Of a stretch of 42,665 nucleotides of DNA, positions 1 through 7,424 are shown in pieces (the stretch's first letter is position 1; each line of letters opens with the position of its first letter). This stretch comes from Cellulomonas rhizosphaerae (GTDB lineage: Bacteria; Actinomycetota; Actinomycetes; Actinomycetales; Cellulomonadaceae): NCBI RefSeq assembly GCF_003470205.1, contig NZ_QWKP01000208.1, positions 1 through 42,665 on the forward strand. Direction: 5' to 3'. Position numbers and translations under genes: made by a program. Under the pieces are notes generated by a model. The model did not search any database. It was given only the letters and a program-made list of their open reading frames with translations, and was not told the origin of the DNA.

Positions 1-266
1 TCGACGGCGTCGGTGTCCATGAAGCTCGCGTAGACCGCGCCGATCTTCGCGGCGACGCCCTCGGCGTCGTCCGTCGCGCTGTCGGTGATGATGTCGCGGA
101 CGTGCTCCTCCGCCTGGTCGTGCAGCGCGCGGAACGAGCCGTCCATGGCGCGGTCCGCGGGAATCTCGTGGGAGTCGATCCACCGGCCGTTGACGTGCCG
201 GAACAGGTCGTCCTGGGGGCGGGTGTCGGGGTCGATGGCGCTGAGGTCGATGCCGCTTCGAGTCAT
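1..266 (-). CDS. M13 family metallopeptidase, N-terminal fragment (runs off the window)
   Basis: The first 88 codons of a minus-strand gene whose remainder lies left of the window. The N-terminus (MTRSGIDLSAIDPDTRPQDD followed by LFRHVNGRWID) is the typical opening of actinobacterial PepO/neprilysin-type M13 zinc peptidases, where a D-x-x-x-RPQDDL-hydrophobic-HVNG-W segment precedes the helical N-lobe. The HExxH zinc motif would be far downstream, so catalytic competence cannot be judged. It is divergent from the isomerase gene starting at 325, and the 58-bp gap must hold both promoters. The family call rests only on this N-terminal block. Confidence 0.82.
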   Translation of the reverse strand, partial: MTRSGIDLSAIDPDTRPQDDLFRHVNGRWIDSHEIPADRAMDGSFRALHDQAEEHVRDIITDSATDDAEGVAAKIGAVYASFMDTDAV

Positions 267-324
267 GACCACAGCCTACGGACGCACGCCGACATGTGCG
301 GTCGACCTGCGGCAGGATGGGGCC

Positions 325-774
325 ATGCGCATCCACATCGGTTCCGACCACGCCGGTTACGAGCTCAAGTCCGCCCTCGTCGAGCACCTGCGTGCCGCCG
401 GCCACGACGTCGTGGACCACGGCGCGCACGAGTACGACGCGCAGGACGACTACCCGCCGTTCTGCCTCGAGACCGGCGAGGCCGTCGTCGCGGACCCCGG
501 CTCGCTCGGCGTCGTCATCGGCGGCTCGGGCAACGGCGAGCAGATCGCGGCCAACAAGGTCGACGGCGTGCGCGCCGCGCTCGCCTGGAACCTCGACACC
601 GCGCGGCTCGGCCGCCAGCACAACGACGCGAACGTCGTCGCCGTGGGCGCCCGCCAGCATTCGGTCGACGAGGCCACCGCGCTGGTCGACGCGTTCGTCG
701 CCGAGCCCTTCAGCGGCGACCCGCGCCACCAGCGCCGCATCGACCTGCTGACGGCGTACGAGCGCTCCCGCTAG
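325..774 (+). CDS. rpiB: Ribose-5-phosphate isomerase B (RpiB/LacAB family)
   Basis: A 149-residue protein interconverting ribose-5-phosphate and ribulose-5-phosphate in the pentose phosphate pathway. It opens with the family signature MRIHIGSDHAGYELK and carries the anion-binding loop GGSGNGEQIAANK. At about residue 72 it has Glu in the place where the E. coli enzyme has its catalytic Cys, which is the Mycobacterium-type RpiB active site. The length matches the family (about 150-160). The ATG at 325 is chosen because the conserved strand begins at residue 1; in-frame sequence further upstream is not RpiB-like. Its 3' end overlaps the convergent acetyltransferase gene by 4 bp. Confidence 0.93.
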   Translation: MRIHIGSDHAGYELKSALVEHLRAAGHDVVDHGAHEYDAQDDYPPFCLETGEAVVADPGSLGVVIGGSGNGEQIAANKVDGVRAALAWNLDTARLGRQHNDANVVAVGARQHSVDEATALVDAFVAEPFSGDPRHQRRIDLLTAYERSR

Positions 775-2042
775 AACACCCAGCTGCACACGGGCGCGAC
801 GGGCCAGGCGAACGCGGCCCCCGCGGCCAGCGCTGCGCCGGCACGGTGCTCGACGACGAGCCCCGCACCCGCCAGCGCGGTGAGCGAGCGGCCGCCGAGG
901 TAGGCAGCACCGAGCTCGCGCACGTCCACGCTCAGGTCCGGTTCGGCGTCGGAGGCCTCGACCCGAGCGGCGTACGTGCCGTCGTCGGCGCGCTCGCCCG
1001 TGACCAGGCGCCACGCGCGGGCGTTGGCGGGCAGGCGCGCGTCGGCCACGTCGAGGACCACGTCGAGCGGCGCGCTGTACCGGCGGCCCGCGAGCGCCGC
1101 GGGCACGTCGAGGATGCGGACCCAGACGTTGTCGTTGAGGCGAGGGACGGCCGCGCGGACGTCGACGAGCAGCTGGAGCAGCGCGTCGTCGGCCGGCAGC
1201 ATGCCGCTCTCGACCTCGCTGGTCAGGTCGAGGTCGAGCAGGAACGACCACAGGCGGTGCGTCGCTGCGGCGTCGACGGCGACGGCCTCGCGGATCTTGA
1301 CGGGGTAGCGCGGGCCGGGGTCGGCCCAGACCTCCTTGCGGCGCAGCAGCGCGTACGCGCGCGGGTCGCCGGTCGCGTCCCGCACGACGACGATGCGCAG
1401 CGGCTCGGCGCCGTCGCGCCAGGCGGGCGGGTCGTTGAGCGTGCGGAGCGCGTCGGTGGTGCGCAGCACCCAGCCCGGGCGGCCCGCGCCCGCGCGACGG
1501 TGGACGTCCTGGACCAGGTCGGTGTGGCGCTCCCGGTCGACCGTGTCGAACGTGACCGTGAGGTCCTCGGTGCCCGGGACGTCGCGCAGCGCGGCCCCGC
1601 GCGGGATCTTGAGGCGCACGTCGTCGGCCGCCGACCCGTACCCGAACCGGCCGTAGATCGCGGGCTCGGCGGCGAACAGCGCGGACACGGGCTCGCCACG
1701 GCCCAGGGCGCGCTCGAAGTGGGTCGCGATCATCGAGGTCAGCAGCCCACGCCGCCGCTCGTCGGGCCGCGCGCCCACCCAGGTCAGTCCGGCGCACGGA
1801 ACCGTGGCGCCGGGGACGGGCAGGGTGAACGCGTACGACGAGTGCACGGCGGCGAGCACGCCGTCGGGCCGCTCGACGGCCATCGTGCGGTCCCACTCGA
1901 GGGTCGTGGGGACGATCGCGCGGGTCTCGGGCGACGGCTCGAACGCGAACGCGAGCTGGTCGACGTCCCGGAACTCGTCCTCGCGCTCCGCGGGGACGGA
2001 GACGGTGCGGTAGCCGGCGGGCAGCGGTGTCATGGCTGCCAT
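771..2042 (-). CDS. Eis-like GNAT family N-acetyltransferase
   Basis: A protein of up to 423 residues resembling the Eis family (two GNAT-like folds plus an SCP2-like C-terminal domain) that acetylates amines with acetyl-CoA. The N-terminal half has the acetyl-CoA pyrophosphate loop as V-GARPDERRRGLLTSMI (about residues 89-105), then ALFAAEPAIYGRFGYG, typical of Eis-type proteins. Both total length and the C-terminal region after about residue 300 fit Eis. Two in-frame ATGs (2042 and 2033) are possible. The substrate (aminoglycoside, lysine or other amine) cannot be read from sequence. Confidence 0.85.
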   Translation of the reverse strand: MAAMTPLPAGYRTVSVPAEREDEFRDVDQLAFAFEPSPETRAIVPTTLEWDRTMAVERPDGVLAAVHSSYAFTLPVPGATVPCAGLTWVGARPDERRRGLLTSMIATHFERALGRGEPVSALFAAEPAIYGRFGYGSAADDVRLKIPRGAALRDVPGTEDLTVTFDTVDRERHTDLVQDVHRRAGAGRPGWVLRTTDALRTLNDPPAWRDGAEPLRIVVVRDATGDPRAYALLRRKEVWADPGPRYPVKIREAVAVDAAATHRLWSFLLDLDLTSEVESGMLPADDALLQLLVDVRAAVPRLNDNVWVRILDVPAALAGRRYSAPLDVVLDVADARLPANARAWRLVTGERADDGTYAARVEASDAEPDLSVDVRELGAAYLGGRSLTALAGAGLVVEHRAGAALAAGAAFAWPVAPVCSWVF

Positions 2043-2066
2043 CGTGCCGCGCGTCCCGGACCGGGC

Positions 2067-2402
2067 CTAGTCGATTTCGTCGGGGAACCAGATCGCCTGG
2101 CGCAGCCGCACGCGGGCCCCGTCGGCACTCCGCGGCGTGCCCTCGGCGACCAGCTGCTCCATCGCGCGCGCCAGGTGCCGGGCCGGCGGGTTGCCCGACG
2201 CGTTGACCACGCGCCACCACGGCACGCCGCTGCCGGCCTGCGCCAGCACGGCACCGACCTGCCGCGGGCCTCCTCGCCGGGGCAGGCCCGCGGCCTCGAA
2301 GCCGTCGGACACGACCTCGGCGATCAACCCGTAGGTCATCGCCCGACCGGGCGGGATGCTCTCGACGAGGTCGAGCACCGCCTCCGCGTAGTCGTCGTCC
2401 AC
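2067..2402 (-). CDS. Alkyltransferase-like (ATL) MGMT-family DNA-binding protein
   Basis: A 111-residue protein equal to the DNA-binding C-terminal domain of O6-alkylguanine-DNA alkyltransferase. Visible motifs are IPPGRAMTYGLIAEV, GGPRQVGAVLAQ (recognition helix with the Arg-finger region) and VPWWRVVNASG. The alkyl-acceptor motif PCHRV has become PWWRV: the reactive Cys is replaced by Trp, as in ATL proteins, which bind O6-alkylguanine lesions and pass them to nucleotide excision repair rather than repairing them. It sits 6 bp downstream of the oxidoreductase gene on the same strand and is probably co-transcribed with it. The function is inferred from the family. Confidence 0.9.
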   Translation of the reverse strand: MDDDYAEAVLDLVESIPPGRAMTYGLIAEVVSDGFEAAGLPRRGGPRQVGAVLAQAGSGVPWWRVVNASGNPPARHLARAMEQLVAEGTPRSADGARVRLRQAIWFPDEID

Positions 2403-2408
2403 GTGCCC

Positions 2409-3443
2409 TCAGTCCTCGGCGAACAGTCCTGCGATCGTCGGCAGGGTACGCGGGTCGCCCTGCACGAGCATCGTGGTGACCGCGGTGGAGCGCCAGGCGG
2501 GCAGCTGTGCCCGGATGTCGTCGGGCGTCCCGACGAGCGCCACGTCCCGGATCAGCTCGATCGGCACGGCTGCCGCGGCACGCGCCTTGTCCCCGGCCAG
2601 GTAGTGGGCCTGGATCTCGTCGCACGCGTCGGAGTAGCCGAGCCGGTCGAGCACGTTGCGGTGGAAGTTGGCCCCCTTGGCGCCCATGCCGCCCGCGTAC
2701 AGGGCGACGAACGGGCGGATCGAGTCGGCCGCGCTCTCGACGTCCGTACCGAGCACGACAGGAACCGCCGCCGTGATCTCGAACTCTGCGGGGTCGCTCA
2801 GTCCCGCCTGCCGCACCGCGAAGCCCTCGGCGAGCAGCGCGCGGTACTCGTCGTCCATCCGCGGCGAGTAGAACATCGGCAGCCAGCCGTCGGCGATCTC
2901 CGCCGACATCGCGATGTTCTTGGGTCCCTCGGCGGCCAGGTGGATCGGCAGGTCGGCGCGCAGCGGGTGGACCGTGGAGCGCAGCGGCTTGCCCAGGTGG
3001 GTGCCGCCGTCCAGGGGGAGCTGGAAGAACTCGCCGTCGTAGGTCACGGGCGCCTCGCGCGCGAGCACCTGGCGCACGATCGCGACGTACTCACGCGTGC
3101 GGGCCAAAGGCTTGGGGTACGGCTGGCCGTACCAGCCCTCGACGACCTGCGGGCCGGAGGCGCCCAGGCCCAGGACGAACCGGCCGCCCGAGAGGTGGTC
3201 GAGCGTGAGGGCCGCCATGGCGGCAGCCGTCGGCGTGCGCGCGGACAGCTGCGCGATGGCCGTGCCGAGGCGGATCCGCTCCGTGCGCGAGCCCCACCAC
3301 GCCAGCGGGGTCAGCGCGTCCGAGCCGTAGGCCTCCGCGGTCCAGACCGAGTCGAAGCCCAGCTGCTCGGCAGCGAGGACGGTCTCCTGCGCGCCGACCG
3401 GGGGGCCGGCCGACCAGTAGCCCATGTAGTAGCCCAGACGCAC
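2409..3443 (-). CDS. LLM-class F420-dependent oxidoreductase (Rv3520c-like)
   Basis: A bacterial-luciferase-fold (TIM barrel) oxidoreductase of 344 residues, most like the Rv3520c group of F420-dependent enzymes. It opens MRLGYYMGYWSAGPP and has the SVWTAEAYGSDALTPLAWWG, GLGASGPQVVEGWYG and C-terminal LVGTPDDIRAQL segments of that group. The GTG at 3443 is preferred because a strong GGAGG lies 5 nt before it; the ATG at 3455 overlaps that ribosome-binding site and only adds MEVV. The substrate is unknown; Rv3520c-type enzymes are usually linked to lipid or sterol metabolism. A palindrome at 3499-3514, shared with the acyl-CoA ligase gene at 17125, lies upstream and is a likely operator. Confidence 0.87.
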   Translation of the reverse strand: MRLGYYMGYWSAGPPVGAQETVLAAEQLGFDSVWTAEAYGSDALTPLAWWGSRTERIRLGTAIAQLSARTPTAAAMAALTLDHLSGGRFVLGLGASGPQVVEGWYGQPYPKPLARTREYVAIVRQVLAREAPVTYDGEFFQLPLDGGTHLGKPLRSTVHPLRADLPIHLAAEGPKNIAMSAEIADGWLPMFYSPRMDDEYRALLAEGFAVRQAGLSDPAEFEITAAVPVVLGTDVESAADSIRPFVALYAGGMGAKGANFHRNVLDRLGYSDACDEIQAHYLAGDKARAAAAVPIELIRDVALVGTPDDIRAQLPAWRSTAVTTMLVQGDPRTLPTIAGLFAED

Positions 3444-3498
3444 GACGACCTCCATCTCGACGCGTCGGCGGTGACGCGAGCGCCCAGGCTATCGGGTG

Positions 3499-3514
3499 GT
3501 TACTCGCGAGTAGC
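3499..3514. promoter_or_regulatory. Palindromic operator candidate, copy 1
   Basis: GTTACTCGCGAGTAGC, with a perfect TACTCGCGAGTA core, 56 bp upstream of the oxidoreductase start and touching the stop codon of the DUF1648 gene. The same 16-mer with one C-to-T change occurs at 17154-17169 upstream of an acyl-CoA ligase gene. The size and symmetry suit a TetR-type repressor; the regulator itself is not in the window. Confidence 0.5.
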
Positions 3515-4488
3515 TATCTCCGCGCGCGCGCCCGGTCGGCGAGCGTGTTGAGCAGTGCGGCGCCGGTCGCGGCGTCGTCGACGGTGATGACCGCGACGCG
3601 GTCGCCCGTGCGGCGCACCTCGAGCGCGTCGCCGCCGCGCAGGACGATGCCCGTCCGGCCGCCGCGGCCGAGCCGGTAGCCCCAGCCGCCGAAGTCCTTG
3701 ACGGGGTGGACGGTCGCCACGCCCGCCTCGACGACCTCGTCGAGGGGGACGCTCAGCGTCGGCCAGCCGAGCAGGCTGCGCGCGACCAGCCCGCGCTCGT
3801 CGACGCTCACGTCGAAAGCGACCATCGTGAGCAGCAGGACGGCCAGAGCCAGCGCCAGCAGGCCGAGTGGCCACACACGCGTCACGACCGTGAGCACCAG
3901 GACGACGAGGACGGCGGCGATCCCCACGACGAGCGTGGTGCGGGAGAAGGCGCTGCGACGCCAGGCGGCGCGCTCGGTGCTGCCGAGCGTCAGGCGCGGC
4001 GCGTCGGCGGCGATCGGCTGCGTCGCGGGTTGGTCGCCGTCGCCGGGTGTCACGACCGCGGCCAGGGCGCCCAGCGCGAGGCCCGCGACGATCGCCACCA
4101 GCAGGGTGGTGGTGATGCCCGGGGCCTGGGTGGCGTCGGTCAGCCCGCGCTGCGCGTCGAGCGACCCGAGCAGGATGACCGCGAGAAGCGCCGACATCCC
4201 GAGGCTCGAGCCCGCCGCGATCCGCCGGGTCGACGACGCGTGACCGGCGAGGAACGCGAGCGCCCAGCTGCCGATCGCGAGGAGCGCGCCGACGACGAGC
4301 ATCGGCACGATCGCCGAGGCCAGCGAGCCGAAGCCGTCGGGCCCGTCGGTGCCCCAGTGCACGGCGACCGGGTCGGGCAGCTGGTCCGACCAGCTCACGG
4401 CCACGAGCGCGGCGACGCCGAGGATGACGAGCGGGGCGACCAGCGTGATCAGCGTCGTCGCGACGCGGTGGGGGACCGGGGTCCTCAT
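3514..4488 (-). CDS. DUF1648 domain-containing integral membrane protein
   Basis: A 324-residue membrane protein. The first 60 residues hold a membrane segment followed by LPDPVAVHWGTDGPDGFGS, the DUF1648 signature (VHWG..GxPDGxGS). About six to seven hydrophobic segments are visible (near residues 12-30, 57-80, 92-107, 127-147, 187-205, 207-222). The C-terminal 100 residues look like a soluble PH-like domain. The start codon overlaps the stop of the gntR-like gene by 4 bp (ATGA) with GGAGG upstream, so the two are translationally coupled. GntR/YtrA-type regulators commonly sit next to such membrane proteins, often in cell-envelope stress operons; the exact role is unknown. Confidence 0.85.
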   Translation of the reverse strand: MRTPVPHRVATTLITLVAPLVILGVAALVAVSWSDQLPDPVAVHWGTDGPDGFGSLASAIVPMLVVGALLAIGSWALAFLAGHASSTRRIAAGSSLGMSALLAVILLGSLDAQRGLTDATQAPGITTTLLVAIVAGLALGALAAVVTPGDGDQPATQPIAADAPRLTLGSTERAAWRRSAFSRTTLVVGIAAVLVVLVLTVVTRVWPLGLLALALAVLLLTMVAFDVSVDERGLVARSLLGWPTLSVPLDEVVEAGVATVHPVKDFGGWGYRLGRGGRTGIVLRGGDALEVRRTGDRVAVITVDDAATGAALLNTLADRARARR

Positions 4489-4832
4489 CGCAGAGCCTCC
4501 TTGAGCAGGGCCACCGCGGTGGCCGGTGGGATGTCGAGCCGGCGGGTCGTCGCGACGAGCGCGCTGATCGCCTCGTGCAGCGGGCCGTGGTCCGGGGCGC
4601 TCGCGACGACCGCGCCGCGGCCGCGCCGCAGCTCGATCACGCCGTCGGCGCGCAGCTCCTGGTACGCGCGCAGGACCGTGTGCAGGTTGACGTCGAGCGA
4701 CTCGGCCAGGTCCCGCGCCGAGGGCAGCCGCGTCCCGACGGGCAGCTCCCCGCGGGCGACGAGCGCGCGCACCTGCCCGCCGATCTGCTCGAAGAGCGGC
4801 TCGGCCGACGAGGGATCAATCCGCAGCAGCAC
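4485..4832 (-). CDS. GntR family transcriptional regulator (YtrA-type)
   Basis: A 115-residue regulator with the N-terminal GntR winged helix (IDPSSAEPLFEQIGGQVRAL, then LPVGTRLPSARDLAESLDVN and RAYQELRADGVIELRRGRG) and only a short helical tail. That is the YtrA subgroup layout, where the small C-terminal part dimerises. The GTG start lies 6 nt after a plausible -10 box, so the mRNA is probably leaderless. It likely represses its own operon with the downstream DUF1648 protein through the inverted repeat at 4844-4870. Confidence 0.9.
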   Translation of the reverse strand: MLLRIDPSSAEPLFEQIGGQVRALVARGELPVGTRLPSARDLAESLDVNLHTVLRAYQELRADGVIELRRGRGAVVASAPDHGPLHEAISALVATTRRLDIPPATAVALLKEALR

Positions 4833-4838
4833 GTGATC

Positions 4839-4870
4839 ACTCTACTTGTTAGCACGCAACTAGAACAAGT
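4839..4870 (-). promoter_or_regulatory. Promoter and inverted-repeat operator of the gntR-DUF1648 operon
   Basis: On the minus strand, TTGTTC (4868-4863) and TAGAGT (4844-4839) are 18 bp apart, and 6 nt later comes the GTG start, which predicts a leaderless transcript. A perfect 7-bp inverted repeat, ACTTGTT (4844-4850) and AACAAGT (4864-4870) with a 13-bp spacer, covers the whole -35/-10 region. That suits autorepression by the GntR protein it precedes. Confidence 0.55.
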
Positions 4871-4953
4871 TGCGAACCCGGGACGCAAGTAATTCGGCGA
4901 GCAGGTGTTTGCGCACGCCTCGGGCGGCGGAACCGTGCGCAATGACCTGTTCG

Positions 4954-5019
4954 CCGGGGCCGGGGGCCGGGCCCGGGGGCCGGGGGCCGGGGCCGGGGCC
5001 GGGGCCGCGGCGGGGGCGG
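4954..5019. repeat. GGGGCC-type simple-sequence tract
   Basis: About 66 bp made almost only of runs of three to five G separated by CC or CCC, ending at the stop codon of cysE. The plus strand has many G-tracts and could form G-quadruplexes; the cysE transcript would carry the C-rich strand. It fills the gap between the end of cysE and the gntR promoter. No gene is seen in 4871-5019. Confidence 0.75.
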
Positions 5020-5604
5020 CTAGATGTAGATGGCCGGGTCGTCGATCTCGGCGTCGAAGGGGGCCGTTGTCGGGCGGAGGCGGATCTTGGCGGGGACGCC
5101 GACCGCGATGCCGTTCGGGGGGACGTCGTGGATGACCACGGCGTTCGCGCCGATCTGCGCGCCGTCGCCGATCCAGACGGGCCCGAGGACCTTGGCGCCC
5201 GCGCCGACCACGACGTTGTCGCCGAGCGTGGGGTGACGCTTGCCGTGCCGCATGGACTTGCCGCCGAGGGTCGAGCCGTGGAACAGGACCACGTCGTTGC
5301 CCACCTCGGCCGTCTCGCCGATGACCACGCCCATGCCGTGGTCGATGAACAGGCGGCGTCCCAGCCGCGCGCCCGGGTGGATCTCGATGCCGGTCAGCGC
5401 TCGCACGAACTGCGAGAGCAGGCGGGCCGGCAGCCGCAGCGACGGCGTGCGCCACATGTGGTGGGCCAGCCGGTAGGTCCAGACCGCGTGCACTCCCGGG
5501 TACGCCAGGGCGACCTCGAGCAGCGAGCGCGCGGCGGGGTCGCGGCGGCGTGCGGCGTCGAGGTCCTCCCGGAGCGTGGCGAGGAGGTGCTGCGGGTCGG
5601 ACAT
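5020..5604 (-). CDS. cysE: Serine O-acetyltransferase
   Basis: A 194-residue cytoplasmic enzyme making O-acetyl-L-serine from serine and acetyl-CoA, the first step of cysteine synthesis. The helical N-domain is followed by the left-handed beta-helix with hexapeptide repeats and the conserved [21 protein letters not shown] and VIGETAEVG blocks; [18 protein letters not shown] is the active-site loop region. It is the short form (about 190 residues) typical of actinobacteria and Bacillus. It lies 82 bp downstream of cysK on the same strand, with a strong hairpin between them, and shares the cysK leader region. Confidence 0.95.
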   Translation of the reverse strand: MSDPQHLLATLREDLDAARRRDPAARSLLEVALAYPGVHAVWTYRLAHHMWRTPSLRLPARLLSQFVRALTGIEIHPGARLGRRLFIDHGMGVVIGETAEVGNDVVLFHGSTLGGKSMRHGKRHPTLGDNVVVGAGAKVLGPVWIGDGAQIGANAVVIHDVPPNGIAVGVPAKIRLRPTTAPFDAEIDDPAIYI

Positions 5605-5641
5605 GGTGTCTCGGTTCTGTGGAGCGGGTAGGGGACGCCGC

Positions 5642-5676
5642 GTCCCGGGCCCGCGCGGTGCGCGCGGGCACGGGAC
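5642..5676 (-). other. Strong hairpin in the cysK-cysE intergenic region
   Basis: GCCCGCGCG (5649-5657) pairs with CGCGCGGGC (5661-5669) across a GTG loop, extended after one mismatch by GTCCCG (5642-5647) with CGGGAC (5671-5676). No U-run follows on the cysK transcript side, so it looks more like an mRNA-stability or partial-attenuation element than a standard intrinsic terminator. Confidence 0.6.
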
Positions 5677-5686
5677 CAGTGCGTGA

Positions 5687-6622
5687 TCAGTCGAGCAGGT
5701 CCGCGTAGAGGATCGTCGACAGGTAGCGCTCGCCGAACGACGGGATGATCGCGACGATCAGCTTGCCCGCGTTCTCGGGACGCTCCGCCAGCTGCTTGGC
5801 GGCGTAGAGCGCGGCGCCCGACGAGATGCCGACGAGCAGGCCCTCCTCGGCGGCGGCGCGACGGGCGTAGGTCACGGCCGTCTCGGCGTCGACGTCGATG
5901 ACCTCGTCGTACACCGTGGTGTCGAGGATCTCTGGCACGAAGTTGGCGCCGATGCCCTGGATCTTGTGCGGGCCGGGCTGGCCACCGTTGAGGATCGGCG
6001 ACTCGGCCGGCTCGACGGCGACGATCTGGATGCCGGGCTTGCGCTCCTTGAGCACCTGGCCGACGCCCGTGATGGTGCCGCCCGTGCCGATGCCGGCGAC
6101 GAGGATGTCGATCTCGCCGTCGGTGTCGGCCCAGATCTCCTCGGCCGTCGTCCTGCGGTGGATCGCCGGGTTGGCCTCGTTGGCGAACTGGCGGGCCAGG
6201 ATGGCGCCCGGGCGCTCGGCGACGACCTCGTCGGCCTTGTTCACCGCGCCCTTCATGCCCTCGGAGGCGGGCGTGAGGATGAGCTCGGCGCCGAAGGCGC
6301 GCAGCAGGGCGCGGCGCTCCTTGGACATCGACTCGGGCATCGTCAGGACGACGTCGTAGCCGCGTGCCGCGCCGACGAAGGCCAGGGCGATGCCGGTGTT
6401 GCCCGACGTGGCCTCGACGATCGTGCCGCCGGGCTTGAGGTCACCCGACGCCTCGGCGGCGTCGATGATCGCGACGCCGATGCGGTCCTTGACCGAGTTG
6501 GCGGGGTTGTAGAACTCGAGCTTGCCGACGACCGTCGCGGGGGCGCCGTCGGTGATCTTGTTGATGCGGACCAGCGGGGTGTTGCCGACCAGCGCGGTCG
6601 CGTCGTCGTAGATGCGTGCCAT
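5687..6622 (-). CDS. cysK: Cysteine synthase A (O-acetylserine sulfhydrylase)
   Basis: A 311-residue fold-type II PLP enzyme that converts O-acetylserine and sulfide to cysteine. It starts [20 protein letters not shown]; Lys45 in [11 protein letters not shown] is the PLP Schiff-base lysine, TSGNTGIAL is the substrate loop, and [10 protein letters not shown] binds the PLP phosphate. The ATG at 6622 has GAGGAA 3-8 nt upstream; longer in-frame sequence is not conserved. It forms a unit with cysE downstream. The 395-bp upstream region holds a Cys-rich leader peptide and hairpins, implying cysteine-dependent control by attenuation. Confidence 0.96.
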   Translation of the reverse strand: MARIYDDATALVGNTPLVRINKITDGAPATVVGKLEFYNPANSVKDRIGVAIIDAAEASGDLKPGGTIVEATSGNTGIALAFVGAARGYDVVLTMPESMSKERRALLRAFGAELILTPASEGMKGAVNKADEVVAERPGAILARQFANEANPAIHRRTTAEEIWADTDGEIDILVAGIGTGGTITGVGQVLKERKPGIQIVAVEPAESPILNGGQPGPHKIQGIGANFVPEILDTTVYDEVIDVDAETAVTYARRAAAEEGLLVGISSGAALYAAKQLAERPENAGKLIVAIIPSFGERYLSTILYADLLD

Positions 6623-6784
6623 GGTTCCTCTTCGGTCGAGCCGCCGTCGACGACGGCGTGCGGGGGACTGCCTGACGGGTGCCGCGTCCCGGGTGGGAGT
6701 GGCGTGGTGGGGGACCCTCACGCGATGGCGAGGGACGGGGCGAGCACTGGCGACGGCGCCCGCCCGGTCAGGGGCTGCGCGCGT

Positions 6785-6799
6785 GCTGGAGCGGCCAGC
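6785..6799 (-). other. Hairpin immediately after the leader-peptide stop
   Basis: On the minus-strand transcript GCTGG and CCAGC form a 5-bp stem with loop CCGCT, 4 nt after the leader stop codon. A second small hairpin (GCCGTC/GACGGC with a GTC loop) lies just before the cysK ribosome-binding site. Ribosome stalling on the leader's Cys codons could change which structures form. The structures are read by eye, not computed. Confidence 0.35.
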
Positions 6800-6802
6800 G
6801 CT

Positions 6803-6874
6803 CTACAGACAGCGACAACAGGGCGCGAGCAGGGCGCGCGGGGAGGTGGCGGGGGCGGCAGTGTGCACGCGCAT
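6803..6874 (-). CDS. Cysteine-rich leader peptide upstream of cysK (attenuator)
   Basis: A 23-codon ORF beginning ATG CGC GTG CAC and ending APCCRCL-stop, preceded by a strong GGAGGA 8 nt before the ATG. Three Cys codons (TGT TGT CGC TGT) sit just before the stop. It lies about 180 nt upstream of cysK on the same strand with inverted repeats between. Poly-Cys leader peptides are known cysteine-responsive attenuators in mycobacteria, and similar leaders precede sulfur-assimilation genes in other actinobacteria. Here the proposed logic is stalling at Cys codons when Cys-tRNA is scarce, opening cysK-cysE expression. Attenuation is inferred; the ORF, SD and Cys codons are seen directly. Confidence 0.75.
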   Translation of the reverse strand: MRVHTAAPATSPRALLAPCCRCL

Positions 6875-7016
6875 CGCTCGAGTCCTCCGAGACCGGGGTG
6901 GTCGGATGCGGCCGTGGGTACGGACCGCGATCGACCCTGACGCTAGCCGCAACGCCGGGGGGTGCGCAAAGCATCCCCACCAGGCGGACGCCCGCGGGTG
7001 ACCAGCGGGAACGACG

Positions 7017-7046
7017 AAGGCCCGCACCCGAACGGGTGCGGGCCTT
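7017..7046 (-). terminator. Intrinsic terminator of the PASTA lipoprotein gene
   Basis: A perfect 13-bp stem (AAGGCCCGCACCC paired with GGGTGCGGGCCTT) with a 4-nt loop starts 16 nt after the stop codon of the minus-strand lipoprotein gene. The descending strand ends CCTT followed by a T-containing run. It also insulates the cysK leader from upstream transcription. Confidence 0.85.
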
Positions 7047-7061
7047 GCGCAGCGATCAGCT

Positions 7062-7424
7062 TCAGATCTTGCGGACGGTGAGCTTGACGGCGCTGCCCAC
7101 AGGGACGGTGCCGGTCTCGGGGTCCTGCGCGACGACGAGCCACTTGGCGCCGTCCTCGCCGATCACGACGCCCTTGCCGTCCTCGTCGACGATGTTCGTC
7201 GTCAGGCCGAGCAGGTCGAAGGTGCCTTGTGCCGCGTCGACGGTCAGGTTCGTCTGCGAGATGACCTCGACCTCGGTCGGGGCGGCGGTCGTCTCGGCGG
7301 CCGAGGCGGACGAGGCGGACGTCGACGGCGAAGCGGCCGAGTCGGAGGAGTCGTCCGAGCAGCCGGCGAGCAGCAGGCTCGACGCGAGCAGCGCAGCGGC
7401 AGTCAGGGTGATGGTCTTCTTCAT
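7062..7424 (-). CDS. Lipoprotein with a single PASTA-like domain
   Basis: A 120-residue exported lipoprotein. MKKTITLTAAALLASSLLLAGC is a type II signal peptide whose lipobox LAGC has the modified Cys at residue 22, followed by an Asp/Ser/Ala-rich linker (about 23-52). The rest (NLTVDAAQGTFDLLGL, then WLVVAQDPETGTVPVGSAV and KLTVRK) follows the PASTA pattern (xLxxxxAxxxLxxLGL ... VxxQxPxxGxxVxxGSxVxLTV), with an insertion between its halves. PASTA domains usually bind muropeptides or lipid II in PknB-type kinases and PBPs; a free lipoprotein form suggests an envelope binding or sensing role. The ATG at 7424 is chosen by the signal peptide. Confidence 0.82.
   Translation of the reverse strand: MKKTITLTAAALLASSLLLAGCSDDSSDSAASPSTSASSASAAETTAAPTEVEVISQTNLTVDAAQGTFDLLGLTTNIVDEDGKGVVIGEDGAKWLVVAQDPETGTVPVGSAVKLTVRKI

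Larger units (their letters stand above)
6623..7016 (-). other. Long 5' leader of cysK-cysE, no larger gene seen
   Basis: This 394-bp stretch contains the Cys-rich leader ORF (6803-6874) and short hairpins. No other ORF has both a ribosome-binding site and a recognisable protein. The transcription start is probably upstream of 6895, but no convincing -35/-10 pair was identified. Confidence 0.5.

Noticed and set aside
102-3551. A very long open frame (over 1,100 codons) on the plus strand across several minus-strand genes
   Set aside because: It runs antisense to the acetyltransferase, ATL and oxidoreductase genes, is Arg/Val/Gly-rich with no domain, and is a known artefact of high-GC third positions.
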